A DNA stretch of 64,000 nucleotides from Hoyosella subflava DQS3-9A1. Its GTDB lineage: Bacteria > Actinomycetota > Actinomycetes > Mycobacteriales > Mycobacteriaceae. The stretch covers positions 4,674,810 through 4,738,809 of the forward strand of contig NC_015564.1 in NCBI RefSeq assembly GCF_000214175.1, given 5' to 3'. The notes under the pieces were generated by a model that did not search any database, was not told where the DNA came from, and was given only the letters and a program-made list of their open reading frames with translations. Position 1 is the first letter of the stretch. Each line of letters opens with the position of its first letter. The position numbers and the translations under genes are program-made. This document shows, in pieces, positions 53,651 through 63,086 of this stretch.

Positions 53651-54366
53651 CAGACGACTTGGAGTCCGCCCTTTCTGAGACCAGCTCGGACGATTCACCC
53701 GCGCCGGTCAAGCGGAAGCGCGGGCGACCCGCGATCGTCACCGGGGAACAGATTTGCGAGACCGCGCTGGAGATGGGCGTGGCAACCATCACGATGACTT
53801 CCGTAGCAAGCCGACTGGGCGTCAACCACGCAACCCTCTACCGCTATGTCGTCAGCCGTGATGATCTCGTGCGGCAAGCTATTGATCTTGCGATCCAGCG
53901 CACGGACTTTCCCGAACCCAGTACCGCAGACTGGCGGCAGTTCCTCTGGGACACAGCCGCCGCACTGACTGGGATGCTCGATCGCTACCCAGGCATAGCG
54001 ACAGAACTGGCGGGGGGGACATTCACTCACCAGGTGCTCAGGCGTGGCGCTGAAATGATGGCTGGCTTGGTGGCGTTGGGGTTCGAGCCGAACAAGGCGG
54101 TACTTGCCATGGAATTCGTCACCGACCTCGTCGTTGACCATGTACGAAAAACTGAGCAACTCGACGGCAGGGTGCCGTCGCAATCAATGCCGTCACGTGA
54201 CAAATTGGCCGAAGACTGGTCTGATCCGGCCGATCCAGAGGAACCGTCGCTTAGTGAGATTATCGCTGCGGGGCGTGCGGCTATCGGGGTAGAACCGCAC
54301 GAGTGGCTGGAAAGCAAGCTGCGAATAATGATCTCTGGAATTGCCGAAGAAATCGCACCGCACTAA
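53641..54366 (+). CDS. TetR-family transcriptional regulator
   Basis: Protein of 241 aa from GTG 53641, which has no Shine-Dalgarno sequence and may be leaderless. After a disordered acidic/Ser-rich start and a basic patch (VKRKRGRPAIV), the TetR HTH is ICETALEMGVATITMTSVASRLGVNHATLYRYVVSRDDLVRQAIDLAI. The C-terminal part is a TetR_C-like all-helical ligand domain ending EWLESKLRIMISGIAEEI. It lies between the anti-sigma gene and trxB, which are neighbours in M. tuberculosis, so it looks inserted. Ligand and targets unknown. Confidence 0.88.
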   Translation: MTRSDDLESALSETSSDDSPAPVKRKRGRPAIVTGEQICETALEMGVATITMTSVASRLGVNHATLYRYVVSRDDLVRQAIDLAIQRTDFPEPSTADWRQFLWDTAAALTGMLDRYPGIATELAGGTFTHQVLRRGAEMMAGLVALGFEPNKAVLAMEFVTDLVVDHVRKTEQLDGRVPSQSMPSRDKLAEDWSDPADPEEPSLSEIIAAGRAAIGVEPHEWLESKLRIMISGIAEEIAPH

Positions 54367-54423
54367 GTATCTACCATTCCGCCTTCACGGTTCCCTCAGT
54401 TTGAGGTGCCACAACGCGCCTAC

Positions 54424-54450
54424 GGGAACATCGCGGACTACCCTGTTGTT
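54424..54450 (+). promoter_or_regulatory. SigH/SigR-like promoter of trxB-trxA
   Basis: GGGAAC (54424-54429), 18 bases, then GTT (54448-54450): the GGGAAY-N18-GTT layout used by thiol-stress sigma factors (SigR in Streptomyces, SigH in mycobacteria) at thioredoxin genes. It is 60 bp before the trxB ATG. SigM could also use a GGAA-type box. By pattern only. Confidence 0.4.
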
Positions 54451-54509
54451 GACCACGTTACGAGTGCGAAGCACGATAACGAGCGAATCGCAATGACCGG
54501 AAGGCCTGT

Positions 54510-55508
54510 ATGACTACCGCCCAGCGCAGCACCAGCAATGAATCTGCTGACGTGCATGACGTCATCATTATTGGGTCAGGACCAGCGGGATACACAGCTG
54601 CTGTCTACGCCGCACGCGCGCAGCTGAACCCCCTGATGTTCGAGGGCACTCAATTTGGTGGCGCCCTCATGACCACCACCGAGGTCGAGAACTTCCCCGG
54701 CTTCCGTGAGGGCATCATGGGTCCCGCTTTGATGGACGAGATGCGTGAACAAGCACTCCGCTTCGGTACTGATATTCGCACGGAAGACGTCGAATCGGTG
54801 ACGCTCGACGGAGACGTGAAGATAGTCAGCGCCGGTGGGGTCGACTATCGTGCACGCGCCGTCATCCTTGCGATGGGTGCGGCCGCGCGTTATCTCGGTG
54901 TAGCTGGCGAAGAACGTCTCCTCGGCCGCGGTGTCAGTTCGTGTGCGACATGCGATGGCTTCTTCTTCCGCGACCAGGACATCGCGATTATCGGCGGCGG
55001 GGATTCAGCGATGGAAGAGGCCACCTTCCTGACGCGATTTGCGCGCAGCGTGACGATTGTCCACCGTCGCGAGGAGTTCCGGGCGTCCCGAATCATGCTC
55101 GAGCGGGCGAAGGCGAACGAGAAGATCACCTTCATTACCAACGCCAAGGTCGAGGAGGTGCTCGGCGATAACAGCGTCACCGGGCTGCGTCTCTCCGACA
55201 CAGTCACAGGCGAATCACGTGAGCTTGCTGTTACTGGGATGTTTGTGGCGGTTGGACACGATCCGCGCAGCGAACTGGTGCGCGATCAGCTCGACGTTGA
55301 TGAAGACGGCTACGTTCTTGTGAAGACACCCACGACGCATGCCTCACTGCCTGGAGTCTTCGCTGCCGGCGACCTCGTGGACCGCACCTACCGCCAGGCG
55401 ATCACTGCGGCGGGCACTGGCTGTGCTGCCGCGATTGACGCCGAGCGCTGGCTCGCTGAGCATGCTGCGAGTTCCGCGGCCGCGGATCCCGCCATGGCCC
55501 TCACCTAG
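54510..55508 (+). CDS. trxB: thioredoxin-disulfide reductase
   Basis: Protein of 332 aa. FAD fold [21 protein letters not shown] (GSGPAG at 22-27), redox-active CATC at 145-148, NADPH fold [17 protein letters not shown], and C-terminal FAD motif [34 protein letters not shown]. It passes electrons from NADPH to thioredoxin, encoded 52 bp downstream. A thiol-stress-type promoter lies upstream. Confidence 0.97.
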   Translation: MTTAQRSTSNESADVHDVIIIGSGPAGYTAAVYAARAQLNPLMFEGTQFGGALMTTTEVENFPGFREGIMGPALMDEMREQALRFGTDIRTEDVESVTLDGDVKIVSAGGVDYRARAVILAMGAAARYLGVAGEERLLGRGVSSCATCDGFFFRDQDIAIIGGGDSAMEEATFLTRFARSVTIVHRREEFRASRIMLERAKANEKITFITNAKVEEVLGDNSVTGLRLSDTVTGESRELAVTGMFVAVGHDPRSELVRDQLDVDEDGYVLVKTPTTHASLPGVFAAGDLVDRTYRQAITAAGTGCAAAIDAERWLAEHAASSAAADPAMALT

Positions 55509-55560
55509 CCACCGCCGCCTACACAAGCCTGCCATCCGAATTCCGAGGGAGAACCGGAAA

Positions 55561-55881
55561 ATGTCCACAATCAACGTCACTGACTCAACGTTCGCCAGTG
55601 ATGTCCTTCAGAGTGAGAAACCTGTGCTCGTTGACTTCTGGGCGACGTGGTGCGGACCATGCCGTATGGTCGCGCCGGTGCTCGAAGAGATCTCGAACGA
55701 GAAGGCTGAGACGCTGACTATCGCAAAGCTCGACATCGACGCGAACCCCGGCGTACCGCGCGATTTTCAGATTCTGTCGATCCCGACGATGATCCTTTTC
55801 AAGGATGGCGAGCCGGTGAAGCAGATCGTCGGAGCAAAGTCGAAGGCCGCTCTGCTCAAAGAAATCGAAGACCTCCTCTAG
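55561..55881 (+). CDS. trxA: thioredoxin
   Basis: Protein of 106 aa with WCGPC (Cys at 31 and 34) in VDFWATWCGPCRMVAPVLEEIS and the cis-Pro loop ILSIPTMILFKDGE. It is the small disulfide reductant fed by TrxB. ATG 55561 with GGGAGAACC upstream. This is the trxC (Rv3914) position of mycobacteria. Confidence 0.97.
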   Translation: MSTINVTDSTFASDVLQSEKPVLVDFWATWCGPCRMVAPVLEEISNEKAETLTIAKLDIDANPGVPRDFQILSIPTMILFKDGEPVKQIVGAKSKAALLKEIEDLL

Positions 55882-56022
55882 AGGTCACGGTTGCGGGCGT
55901 ATACCCATTAAGATGGGGATGCTGCTGACCGATCGCTGGCTCACAAGCAGAAGTTTGATTGTTCGTTCGTACGTCATTCCCGCTTGAAAGCCAGACCCGA
56001 TCTCGAGAGTGAGGCCCGCAGG

Positions 56023-57192
56023 ATGCCATTTCTACAGCTCGGAGACTCTGGTCCAGATGTCGCCGAGGTGCGGGCAAAACTGATCAGCCTCGGCTTCCTC
56101 CACGACGACGATGACCTCGCTGAAGCCCGTACCGTCTTCGATTCAGCAATGGATTCGGCGGTGCGTGGCTTCCAGCAGGAACGTGGCCTTCTTGTAGACG
56201 GGCTCGTTGGCAAAGCCACTTCTCGTGCCCTCCAGGAGGCCGGCTACCGGCTAGGGGCGCGCATACTCGCGTATCACGTGTCAGCTCCCCAATACGGCGA
56301 TGATGTCGCTGCTCTTCAAACCCGGTTGCAGGACCTCGGCTTCTACACCGGCCTTATCGACGGCTATTTCGGCCCTGGACTTCATCGCGCTCTCAGCTCC
56401 TATCAGCGCGAATTCGGTCTTGTTGTGGACGGGATATGCGGGCCCGAAACCCTCCGTTCCCTCGAAATGCTTGGCACCCGAGTGACCGGTGGCTCACCCC
56501 ACGCGATTCTCGCCGAAGAGGTTGTCCGCCAATCGGGTCCGCAACTTCGAAACAAACGGATCATTCTCGATCCCGGTCTCGGTGGCCGAAACACAGGCCG
56601 CATCGTGCGGGGCCCCCGCGGGAGTGTTTCCGAAGCGGACATCCTCTGGGACCTTGCGAATCGGCTTGAAGGGCGCATGGGGGCGACCGGCATGGAAACG
56701 TTCCTGTCGCGTCCCCGCCACAAGGATCCTTCCGTCGCTGACCGAGCAGCCATGGCCAACAACCTCAATGCTGATCTCATGATCTCGCTGCAGTGTGCAC
56801 ATAGCGAATCACCTCTAGCGCGGGGGGTTGCGACATTCCATTACGGTGTGCCCGATGGCTCTGAATCGATGATCGGTGCAGTGCTCGCCGGGTTCCTTCA
56901 GCGTGAAATCGTTGCTCGTACACAGCTTCTCGACTGCCGCTCACATGGACGCACCTGGGACATTCTGCGGATGACCAAGATGCCTACCGTGCAGCTTGAC
57001 GTGGGGTACATCACGAATGAAGACGACACGGCTCTGCTCGCGGACCCCGCGATGCGCGACACAATCGCGGAGTCCATCGTGGTGGCAGTGAAGCGTCTCT
57101 ACCTTCTTGGAAAAGATGACCAGCCCACCGGCACGTTTACCTTTGCAGAACTGCTTGCACACGAGCTCGCCGTTGAGGGAAAACGGGACTGA
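56023..57192 (+). CDS. cwlM: CwlM, peptidoglycan-synthesis regulator
   Basis: Protein of 389 aa from ATG 56023 (TTG 55984 would add 13). Two peptidoglycan-binding domains (FLQLGDSGPDVAEVRAKLISLGFL..RGLLVDGLVGKATSRAL and DDVAALQTRLQDLGFYTGLIDGYFGPGLHRALSSYQREFGLVVDGICGPETLRSL) precede an amidase_3-type domain (RIILDPGLGG.., METFLSRP, DLMISLQCAHSESPLARGVATFHYG, VQLDVGYITNEDD). There is no signal peptide. In mycobacteria CwlM is cytoplasmic, and when phosphorylated it activates MurA and binds MurJ/FhaA. The extended C-terminus GTFTFAELLAHELAVE is conserved there. Confidence 0.94.
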   Translation: MPFLQLGDSGPDVAEVRAKLISLGFLHDDDDLAEARTVFDSAMDSAVRGFQQERGLLVDGLVGKATSRALQEAGYRLGARILAYHVSAPQYGDDVAALQTRLQDLGFYTGLIDGYFGPGLHRALSSYQREFGLVVDGICGPETLRSLEMLGTRVTGGSPHAILAEEVVRQSGPQLRNKRIILDPGLGGRNTGRIVRGPRGSVSEADILWDLANRLEGRMGATGMETFLSRPRHKDPSVADRAAMANNLNADLMISLQCAHSESPLARGVATFHYGVPDGSESMIGAVLAGFLQREIVARTQLLDCRSHGRTWDILRMTKMPTVQLDVGYITNEDDTALLADPAMRDTIAESIVVAVKRLYLLGKDDQPTGTFTFAELLAHELAVEGKRD

Positions 57193-57208
57193 GATCGATT
57201 CTCGCGAG

Positions 57209-57913
57209 TTAAACGGTTCCCGGTGGTGGCGGTCCCGCCATCGACAGCGTTGAGCTCTCCAGGAGGCGCATAAGCGCCGCTTCAACGTCAGCCTTCCAGC
57301 CGTGATCACGATCAAGCTCGAGCCGGAAGCGCGGGAAATAGTGATGTGGCGCAACAACCTTGAACTCCGCGTCCAATAGCCGCTCCGCGGAGATCATGCA
57401 CGTTTCCGGTGTACAGTCACCTGGCTTGCGGTGAACCAGTGAGTATGCGTGCGACGTGCACTCACCCTCACGGATGTGACCGAATGCTTCAATCGCGCGC
57501 ACGCCGCGCTTGATCAGGTCGTCGAGTACCCCGCGAATGAGAACTTCATGGAAGCCTTCTGCTTCAGCGATCCCGTCGACATAGAGCGTGGTAAGCAGGA
57601 TCGCGTCGGCACTTACTGGGGAAGTGGGGAAGAGCCCTGCGCGTGGAACCACACTCGGCGGGGCATAGAGAGCGCATCCCGAAACCTTCGGAAGGTGAGC
57701 TGCTTCCCCTTGATTGAGGTACAGCAACTGGCCGCAGGAACCCCAGTTCAATAAGACCGAGGACAGCCACGCTTCCTTCTCCAGTTCGGTGTCGCAGAAG
57801 GCTTGTGTGTCGATCACCGCGCCCGGATCCATCTCCCAGAACACACAACGACGTGTGTGGTGGGGGAGTAGGTTCAAAGTCTCGAGCGTCAGGGGCGCAA
57901 CCCGTGTGGACAC
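57209..57913 (-). CDS. GNAT-like acetyltransferase (Rv3916c-like)
   Basis: Protein of 234 aa from GTG 57913. The position between cwlM and parB matches Rv3916c. A GNAT-like acetyl-CoA site is not sharply visible, but the layout (SADAILLTTLYVDGIAEAEGFHEVLIRGVLDDLIKRGVRAIEAFG) fits beta4-alpha3 of that fold. Four or more Cys residues are present (GECTSHAY, GDCTPETC). Substrate unknown. It is convergent with cwlM (16 bp). Confidence 0.8.
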   Translation of the reverse strand: MSTRVAPLTLETLNLLPHHTRRCVFWEMDPGAVIDTQAFCDTELEKEAWLSSVLLNWGSCGQLLYLNQGEAAHLPKVSGCALYAPPSVVPRAGLFPTSPVSADAILLTTLYVDGIAEAEGFHEVLIRGVLDDLIKRGVRAIEAFGHIREGECTSHAYSLVHRKPGDCTPETCMISAERLLDAEFKVVAPHHYFPRFRLELDRDHGWKADVEAALMRLLESSTLSMAGPPPPGTV

Positions 57914-58009
57914 AGCTCTCGCTTTCCTCCATGTCCTCGCTCGACACCGCCGAATACCGTGCGGCCTCGACGGGGAGATTCACCCTCCCGCTCCAAGGAT
58001 ACCGGGCTG

Positions 58010-59050
58010 TCAGCTCTCCGATTGCATCAGCGAAACTATGCGCTGCAGATCGTCGACATTACCGAACTCGACCACAATCTTGCCCTTACGTTTCCCAAGG
58101 CTGACTGTCACCTTCGTGTCGAAGTTGTCGGACAATTGGGTGGCCAGATCACCAAGTTCTGGGGGCTGCTGCACTTTAGGCCGCTCAGCCGCTGCATTGG
58201 GCGTCCCGTTGCGCCTGTTCATCAGCGTCACCGCTTCTTCCGTCGCACGGACGGACATACCTTCGGCCACGATGCGTGCGGCGAGTTCCTCCTGTGCCCC
58301 CGCTCCTCCGTCGAGGCCCAGGAGTGCGCGTGCGTGACCCGCAGAGAGAACTCCCGCGGCAACCCTGCGCTGAACTGCGATGGGGAGGCGTAACAGACGG
58401 ATCATGTTCGTCACCACGGGTCGGGACCGTCCAATGCGCGCAGCAAGTTCGTCATGTGTGACGCCGAATTCCTCCAGGAGCTGCTGGTATGCAGCAGCTT
58501 CTTCAAGTGGGTTCAGCTGCACCCGGTGGATGTTCTCTAGGAGCGCGTCGCGCAACAACGCGTCATCAGTAGTCGCACGCACGATCGCTGGGACCGACTC
58601 CATCCCCAGCGCAGTACACGCCCGCCAGCGTCGCTCGCCCATGACCAGCTGGTACCGGTCGCCGATTTCCCGCACAACGATGGGCTGCATCATCCCAAAT
58701 TCCCGAATGGAATGGATGAGTTCATGCTCGGCTTCATCATCGAAGACCTGCCGCGGCTGTCGCGGGTTCGGCTCAATCAGCCTGGGATCGAGTTCCCGAT
58801 AGACAGCCGCGATTTCGGTTGTGCGTGTTTCACGTGAAACGGCGGCTGTGGGCTTCGGAACGCTGGTGACCCTGGTTGTGGACGCCTCATACTCGCCGCT
58901 GCCCGGCCTCGACGGTGCGCTTGTCCGGTGCTCGCCGCCGATAATCACATCCGCCGCCGCGTTTCCGAGCTGCGGTGCATTGGTCGGGCCAGTGGGTATG
59001 AGTGCGGCGAGACCGCGACCTAGGCCACCTCTGTTGCGATTCTGGTTCAT
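58010..59050 (-). CDS. parB: chromosome-partitioning protein ParB
   Basis: Protein of 346 aa. N-terminal [12 protein letters not shown] box for ParA contact, ParB/Srx CTP-binding domain ([12 protein letters not shown], then [35 protein letters not shown] with the GERR motif), helix-turn-helix ([28 protein letters not shown]) and C-terminal dimerisation domain. It spreads from parS sites as a CTP-dependent clamp. A parS site lies inside its own coding region. ATG 59050 overlaps the parA stop by 4 bp. Confidence 0.97.
   Translation of the reverse strand: MNQNRNRGGLGRGLAALIPTGPTNAPQLGNAAADVIIGGEHRTSAPSRPGSGEYEASTTRVTSVPKPTAAVSRETRTTEIAAVYRELDPRLIEPNPRQPRQVFDDEAEHELIHSIREFGMMQPIVVREIGDRYQLVMGERRWRACTALGMESVPAIVRATTDDALLRDALLENIHRVQLNPLEEAAAYQQLLEEFGVTHDELAARIGRSRPVVTNMIRLLRLPIAVQRRVAAGVLSAGHARALLGLDGGAGAQEELAARIVAEGMSVRATEEAVTLMNRRNGTPNAAAERPKVQQPPELGDLATQLSDNFDTKVTVSLGKRKGKIVVEFGNVDDLQRIVSLMQSES
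58827..58840. other. parS: parS site 1 (inside parB)
   Basis: Perfect 14-bp palindrome GTTTCACGTGAAAC, the ParB-binding core. In the reading frame it encodes VSRET of the ParB linker. Confidence 0.95.
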
Positions 59051-60051
59051 TTGGCGTCGCCGTTCATTCGAGTAGGTTTCTGAACACCACGGGTGGCCAG
59101 CTCGCGACCTGCATCGAGGTAGCTCATCGCACCACGGGATCCAGGGTCGTATTCGATGACAGTCATCCCGTATCCGGGCGCCTCTGAAACCTTGACGCTC
59201 CGCGGAATCGACGTTCGCAACACCACCTCCCCGAAGTGCTGCTTAACCTCGGTCGCTACCTGCTCCGCCAGCTTCGTGCGCGCGTCGTACATCGTCAATA
59301 GAATCGCTGAAATATGTAGATCCGTATTGAGGTGTGCGCTCACAAGTTCGATGTTACGAAGCAATTGACCCACGCCTTCCAGCGCGTAGTACTCACACTG
59401 AATGGGAATGACGACCTCTGTGGCGCCGACCATAGCGTTGAGCGTGAGCAAACCCAGTGAAGGTGGACAATCAATAATGATGTAGTCCAATTCGAGTTCA
59501 CGGATGCTGTCCGCTACGAGTGCCGCCTTCAACCGGGATTCGCGCTGCTCGAGCGACACCAGTTCAATCTCAGCGCCCGCAAGGTCGATCGTAGCCGGGA
59601 CGCAAAACAGATTGTCGTTCAGTGGACACGACTGAACCGCTTCACCGAGGGCTAGTTCACCGATCAGCACTTCATAGCTGGACGGTACGCCGGCTCGGTG
59701 GTCCACACCCAGCGCGGTGCTCGCGTTTCCTTGTGGATCCAGATCTATGACAAGGACGCGGAGTCCGTGCACGGACAGCGCGGCAGCAAGATTCACGGTT
59801 GTCGTCGTCTTCCCCACGCCACCCTTCTGGTTCGCAACTGTGAGAATGCGCTGTCGTTCTGGTCGGGGGAGTTGTGAGTACGCTCCATGAAGAACACGGG
59901 TCGCGCGCTGGGCTGCGGCCGCAATGGGGCTGTCGGCAAGAATGTCGTCGATCACGCTGCCACCTTCTGCTTTGGCGTTCGGCAATGTCGCATAGTCGAG
60001 GCTGCCGCTGGTTTCACGTGAAACAGGGCCATCAGTCTCGGTTGGCATCAC
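59047..60051 (-). CDS. parA: chromosome-partitioning ATPase ParA
   Basis: Protein of 334 aa. Deviant Walker [10 protein letters not shown] at 76-84, Walker A' and B regions [16 protein letters not shown] and [14 protein letters not shown]. It forms ATP-dependent dimers on DNA that move ParB-parS complexes. ATG 60051, or the next ATG codon 60048. A parS site lies in codons 10-13. Operon order rsmG-parA-parB leads away from the origin. Confidence 0.97.
   Translation of the reverse strand: MMPTETDGPVSRETSGSLDYATLPNAKAEGGSVIDDILADSPIAAAAQRATRVLHGAYSQLPRPERQRILTVANQKGGVGKTTTTVNLAAALSVHGLRVLVIDLDPQGNASTALGVDHRAGVPSSYEVLIGELALGEAVQSCPLNDNLFCVPATIDLAGAEIELVSLEQRESRLKAALVADSIRELELDYIIIDCPPSLGLLTLNAMVGATEVVIPIQCEYYALEGVGQLLRNIELVSAHLNTDLHISAILLTMYDARTKLAEQVATEVKQHFGEVVLRTSIPRSVKVSEAPGYGMTVIEYDPGSRGAMSYLDAGRELATRGVQKPTRMNGDAK
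60011..60024. other. parS: parS site 2 (inside parA)
   Basis: Perfect GTTTCACGTGAAAC near the 5' end of parA, encoding VSRET. Confidence 0.95.
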
Positions 60052-60054
60052 GGA

Positions 60055-60783
60055 CTAGTTTCCCTTCCGACGTAGTGAACGCTTTCGATGCCCGCTCTTC
60101 CTCACACGCACCACAGTGGTAGGCACTTCCAGAACGCCCTGACCACACAGGAGCACATCGACTTCACCGGCGCCGATCGCAGGGAGGCCCTTCATATCTC
60201 GCGCAACTTCCTCGCGGGCGCTTTCCCCCTTCACGGCGAGCGCAACACCCTCGTCGTGCAGGAGAGGAAGTGACCAGCGCATGAGTTGCAGCAGCGGCGC
60301 AACCGCACGCGATGTCACGATGTCTGCGCCCCCCACCTCTGTCACTACTTCTTTCTGCTCCGCACGCCCACGTACCACCACTACATTGAGCTCAGCCGTC
60401 TCGAGAAAGTCCAGTAGGAATTGCGTGCGGCGAAGCATCGGTTCGACCAACGTGACTTGAAGATCGGGTCTGGCGATCGCCAAGGGGATGCCCGGCAAGC
60501 CACCGCCGCTCCCGATATCAACGACGCTGCTGTTCTCGGGTATCAGTTCACCGATTGCAGCGCTATTGAGGATATGACGATCCCATATGCGATCAGTTTC
60601 ACGCGGGCCAATAACTCCCCGCGTCACACCTTCGCTTGCGAGGTAATCGTGGTATTTCGTCGCATTGTCGATACGGTCACCGAAGATTTCGGTGACCGCA
60701 GCCTGCAAGTGATCCGGAATATGTTTCACGTGAAACGCCCAGTGTGGTGTTGAGGGACGAACTACATGTATGTAGTTCCGCAT
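60055..60783 (-). CDS. rsmG: 16S rRNA (guanine-527-N7)-methyltransferase
   Basis: Protein of 242 aa (Gid/RsmG). SAM motif VVDIGSGGGLPGIPLAIARPDLQVTLVEPMLRRTQFLLDF, preceded by GPRETDRIWDRHILNSAAIGELI. It methylates G527 of 16S rRNA; loss causes low-level streptomycin resistance. ATG 60783 is the longest start. GTG 60762 or GTG near 60729 are possible, and the extra N-terminal residues are encoded by a 20-bp palindrome and a parS site, so the true start may be further in. Confidence 0.94.
   Translation of the reverse strand: MRNYIHVVRPSTPHWAFHVKHIPDHLQAAVTEIFGDRIDNATKYHDYLASEGVTRGVIGPRETDRIWDRHILNSAAIGELIPENSSVVDIGSGGGLPGIPLAIARPDLQVTLVEPMLRRTQFLLDFLETAELNVVVVRGRAEQKEVVTEVGGADIVTSRAVAPLLQLMRWSLPLLHDEGVALAVKGESAREEVARDMKGLPAIGAGEVDVLLCGQGVLEVPTTVVRVRKSGHRKRSLRRKGN
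60723..60736. other. parS: parS site 3 (inside rsmG)
   Basis: Perfect GTTTCACGTGAAAC near the 5' end of rsmG, encoding FHVK in another frame than the two other sites. Confidence 0.95.
60759..60778. promoter_or_regulatory. 20-bp inverted repeat at the rsmG start
   Basis: GAACTACATGTATGTAGTTC: perfect 9-bp arms with a 2-bp centre. It lies 3 bases inside the rsmG ATG at 60783, or just upstream if a later GTG is used. A regulator operator is likely by symmetry; a short RNA hairpin in the leader is the alternative. Confidence 0.5.
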
Positions 60784-60962
60784 TCAGTCTAGGTCACAGT
60801 AGCGGGCCGCGCGAGACTACTTCCCGGAGAGCCACCCAAACTGGCTCAGCCACGTGGACAAATCCAGAGCATGCACTCGCGACAAGCGGAAAGGTTACGT
60901 CACATGACGTAATAGGCACGGACCGGGCAGAGGGCTGTCGGATTATGCCTACAGACCCAGAA

Positions 60963-60988
60963 GGGGTGCGGCTTTAAAGCCGCACCCC
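60963..60988. terminator. perfect 26-bp palindrome between jag and rsmG
   Basis: GGGGTGCGGCTTT paired with AAAGCCGCACCCC, 13-bp arms with no spacer. It is 30 bases beyond the jag stop and 180 bp before rsmG. Probable terminator or attenuator of the rpmH-jag transcript. No T tract. Confidence 0.6.
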
Positions 60989-61017
60989 CTCGGAACAACG
61001 TCAAAAGTCGGGAGAAA

Positions 61018-61527
61018 TTAGACCTTCATAACGACGACACGCCTGTTCGGCTCTTCGCCTTCGCTTTCACTCCTAACACCCTCGACACCGGCGACGGCAT
61101 CGTGCACGATCTTCCGTTCAAAGGGGGTCATGGGCTTCAGTGATTCTTGAACGCCCGTGTTCAGAACCCGTTGGGCGACTGTCGCCCCATGAGCGGCCAG
61201 ATCGTTGCGACGCTGCGCGCGCCAGCCCGCAACATCAAGCATCAAGCGACTGCGGACACCGGTGCCCTGTTGTACTGCCAGGCGCGTCAGCTCCTGAAGC
61301 GCATCCAGGACCTCACCATGTCGTCCCACCAGTTTAGTAAGGTCTTCGCTGCCATCGATCGCCACGATAGCCCGATCGCCTTCGACATCCAGATCGATGT
61401 CACCATCGTAATCAAGGATATCGAGCAGTTGCTCCAAGTAATCGCCGGCTAGTTCACCCTCTTCTACTAACCGTTCCTCGAGATCGTCACCAGCATCGCT
61501 AGTAACCGTTGACTCGGCGTTTGTCAC
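61018..61527 (-). CDS. jag: Jag/KhpB-type R3H RNA-binding protein
   Basis: Protein of 169 aa. A KH-like domain (EQLLDILDYDGDIDLDVEGDRAIVAIDGSEDLTKLVGRHGEVLDALQELTRLAVQQ) is followed by an R3H domain (RRNDLAAHGATVAQRVLNTGVQESLKPMTPFERKIVHDAVAGVEGVRSESEGEEPNRRVVV). It binds RNA; position after yidC is conserved (Rv3920c). Start ATG 61527. Confidence 0.94.
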   Translation of the reverse strand: MTNAESTVTSDAGDDLEERLVEEGELAGDYLEQLLDILDYDGDIDLDVEGDRAIVAIDGSEDLTKLVGRHGEVLDALQELTRLAVQQGTGVRSRLMLDVAGWRAQRRNDLAAHGATVAQRVLNTGVQESLKPMTPFERKIVHDAVAGVEGVRSESEGEEPNRRVVVMKV

Positions 61528-61642
61528 GTCGCCATCTCCTGACTTACAGCGGAGCCTTCCCCGCCACCTACAAAACGATCAGTACCCAATTGCTTGTGAA
61601 ATAAGCACTCTGCGGATCGTGCTGAATCCTCAGAAAACGTGC

Positions 61643-62755
61643 CTACCGACCCCTGCGCTTTTTCTTCCTCGATTTCGACCCGCGTGTCCGATTTGGAGTA
61701 CTTGGCCGTGCTCCGGCCTGAGGTTTGCGTCGGTCCGCAGTAGGGGAGGGGTCGGCGTCACCCGAAGCATCTTCAGGGTCAACTACGTCGTCATCTTGGC
61801 TCGCGGCGGTTTTCTTTCCGCTCGTCGGCTTTGCGCCAGGCTTCGGGGCATAGCTATCACGACGTTCGATAACATCGAGTCGCTTCTGCTCCTCTTCAGC
61901 ATCAATGGACTTGTAAACGATCTTCTGCTGCAAGTAGGTCCACGAGTTGTTCGCAACCCAGTACAGGAGAATAGCCACGGGAAGGAAAGGACCACCGACC
62001 AAGACACCGAGTGGGAAAACATAGAGCGCGAGCCGGTTCATGATCGCCGTTTGAGGCTGATCAGCAACGGCAGCGGATTGTCTGGAGACCGAATGCTTCG
62101 CATTCAAGTGCGTCATGATCGACGCAATGATCATCAGCGGGACGGCGATGAAACCAATTGCGACTCGGCTCGGTGGTGCCGAGGACAGCGCTGATGCGTC
62201 GAACGCACTGAATACATCGTCACCATGTGCGATGGCCGCCGAGAGCGGGGAACCAAGGAGCCTTGCGTCAAGGAATGAACGCACGTCATCAACGCTGAAT
62301 ACATAGTTGCCGAGATTCGCGTTGAGCTCAGGATCGAGATGCAGGCGGCCCGGGCCGTAGCCGCCGGTCCTGTTGAAAGACATAAGAACGTGGTAAAGAC
62401 CAATAAACACAGGCACCTGGGCGAGCATTGGCAAACAGCCAAGGAGCGGATTGAAGCCGTGCTCCTTCTGCAATTTCTGCATTTCCAGCGCCATGCGCTG
62501 ACGGTCCTTGCCGTACTTCTTTCGAAGCGCCTTAATTTGTGGCTGGAGTTCCTGCATCTTCCGCGTCGTCCGCACCTGTTTGACGAACGGCTTGTAGAGA
62601 AGCGCACGAATGGTGAAGACAAGGAAAATTACCGAGAGTGCCCATGTAATCCCGTTATCGGGACCAAGGCCGGGAATGAACCCAAACACCTTGTGCCAGA
62701 ACCAGAGAATTCCGGAGACTGGATAGTAGATGAAATTGAGCACTGGTCTAGGCAC
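61643..62755 (-). CDS. yidC: membrane protein insertase YidC
   Basis: Protein of 370 aa from GTG 62755 (a second GTG at 62743 is possible). Five membrane helices of the Oxa1/YidC core: [34 protein letters not shown], then the positively charged cytoplasmic hairpin ([40 protein letters not shown]), [20 protein letters not shown] and [16 protein letters not shown] long Lys/Arg/Asp-rich tail ends [10 protein letters not shown], fitting ribosome contact. Overlaps the yidD end by 8 bp. Confidence 0.96.
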   Translation of the reverse strand: MPRPVLNFIYYPVSGILWFWHKVFGFIPGLGPDNGITWALSVIFLVFTIRALLYKPFVKQVRTTRKMQELQPQIKALRKKYGKDRQRMALEMQKLQKEHGFNPLLGCLPMLAQVPVFIGLYHVLMSFNRTGGYGPGRLHLDPELNANLGNYVFSVDDVRSFLDARLLGSPLSAAIAHGDDVFSAFDASALSSAPPSRVAIGFIAVPLMIIASIMTHLNAKHSVSRQSAAVADQPQTAIMNRLALYVFPLGVLVGGPFLPVAILLYWVANNSWTYLQQKIVYKSIDAEEEQKRLDVIERRDSYAPKPGAKPTSGKKTAASQDDDVVDPEDASGDADPSPTADRRKPQAGARPSTPNRTRGSKSRKKKRRGR

Positions 62756-63086
62756 TCCTCTTCACTTCGTCACTCGCCTCCGCAGCGCAACTGACGCAAG
62801 GATCGTCATTGTTCTTACGTTCGGGCACCGGATCCCAGCCACCCGGATGCCATGGCCCGCATTTCAGCAGCCTTAGCATTGCAAGCGCGCCGCCTTTGAA
62901 GGCCCCGTGCTGCTGCAATGCTTCGACTGCGTAATCACTGCAAGTGGGTGCGAACCGGCACGACGGTAGCCGGTACGGAGAGACCCATTTCTGGTAGAAA
63001 CTCACTAAGCCCAGAAGAACCTTAGCTGGATAACTGCGTAAATGCCGCGACATCTCGACGGTCGCTGAATCATCCTGGTCTGTCAC
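62748..63086 (-). CDS. yidD: membrane protein insertion efficiency factor YidD
   Basis: Protein of 112 aa. The DUF37 core is [65 protein letters not shown]. It assists YidC. The C-terminus carries an extra CVSC pair. The ATG at 63086 overlaps the rnpA stop by 4 bp. Confidence 0.95.
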   Translation of the reverse strand: MTDQDDSATVEMSRHLRSYPAKVLLGLVSFYQKWVSPYRLPSCRFAPTCSDYAVEALQQHGAFKGGALAMLRLLKCGPWHPGGWDPVPERKNNDDPCVSCAAEASDEVKRSA

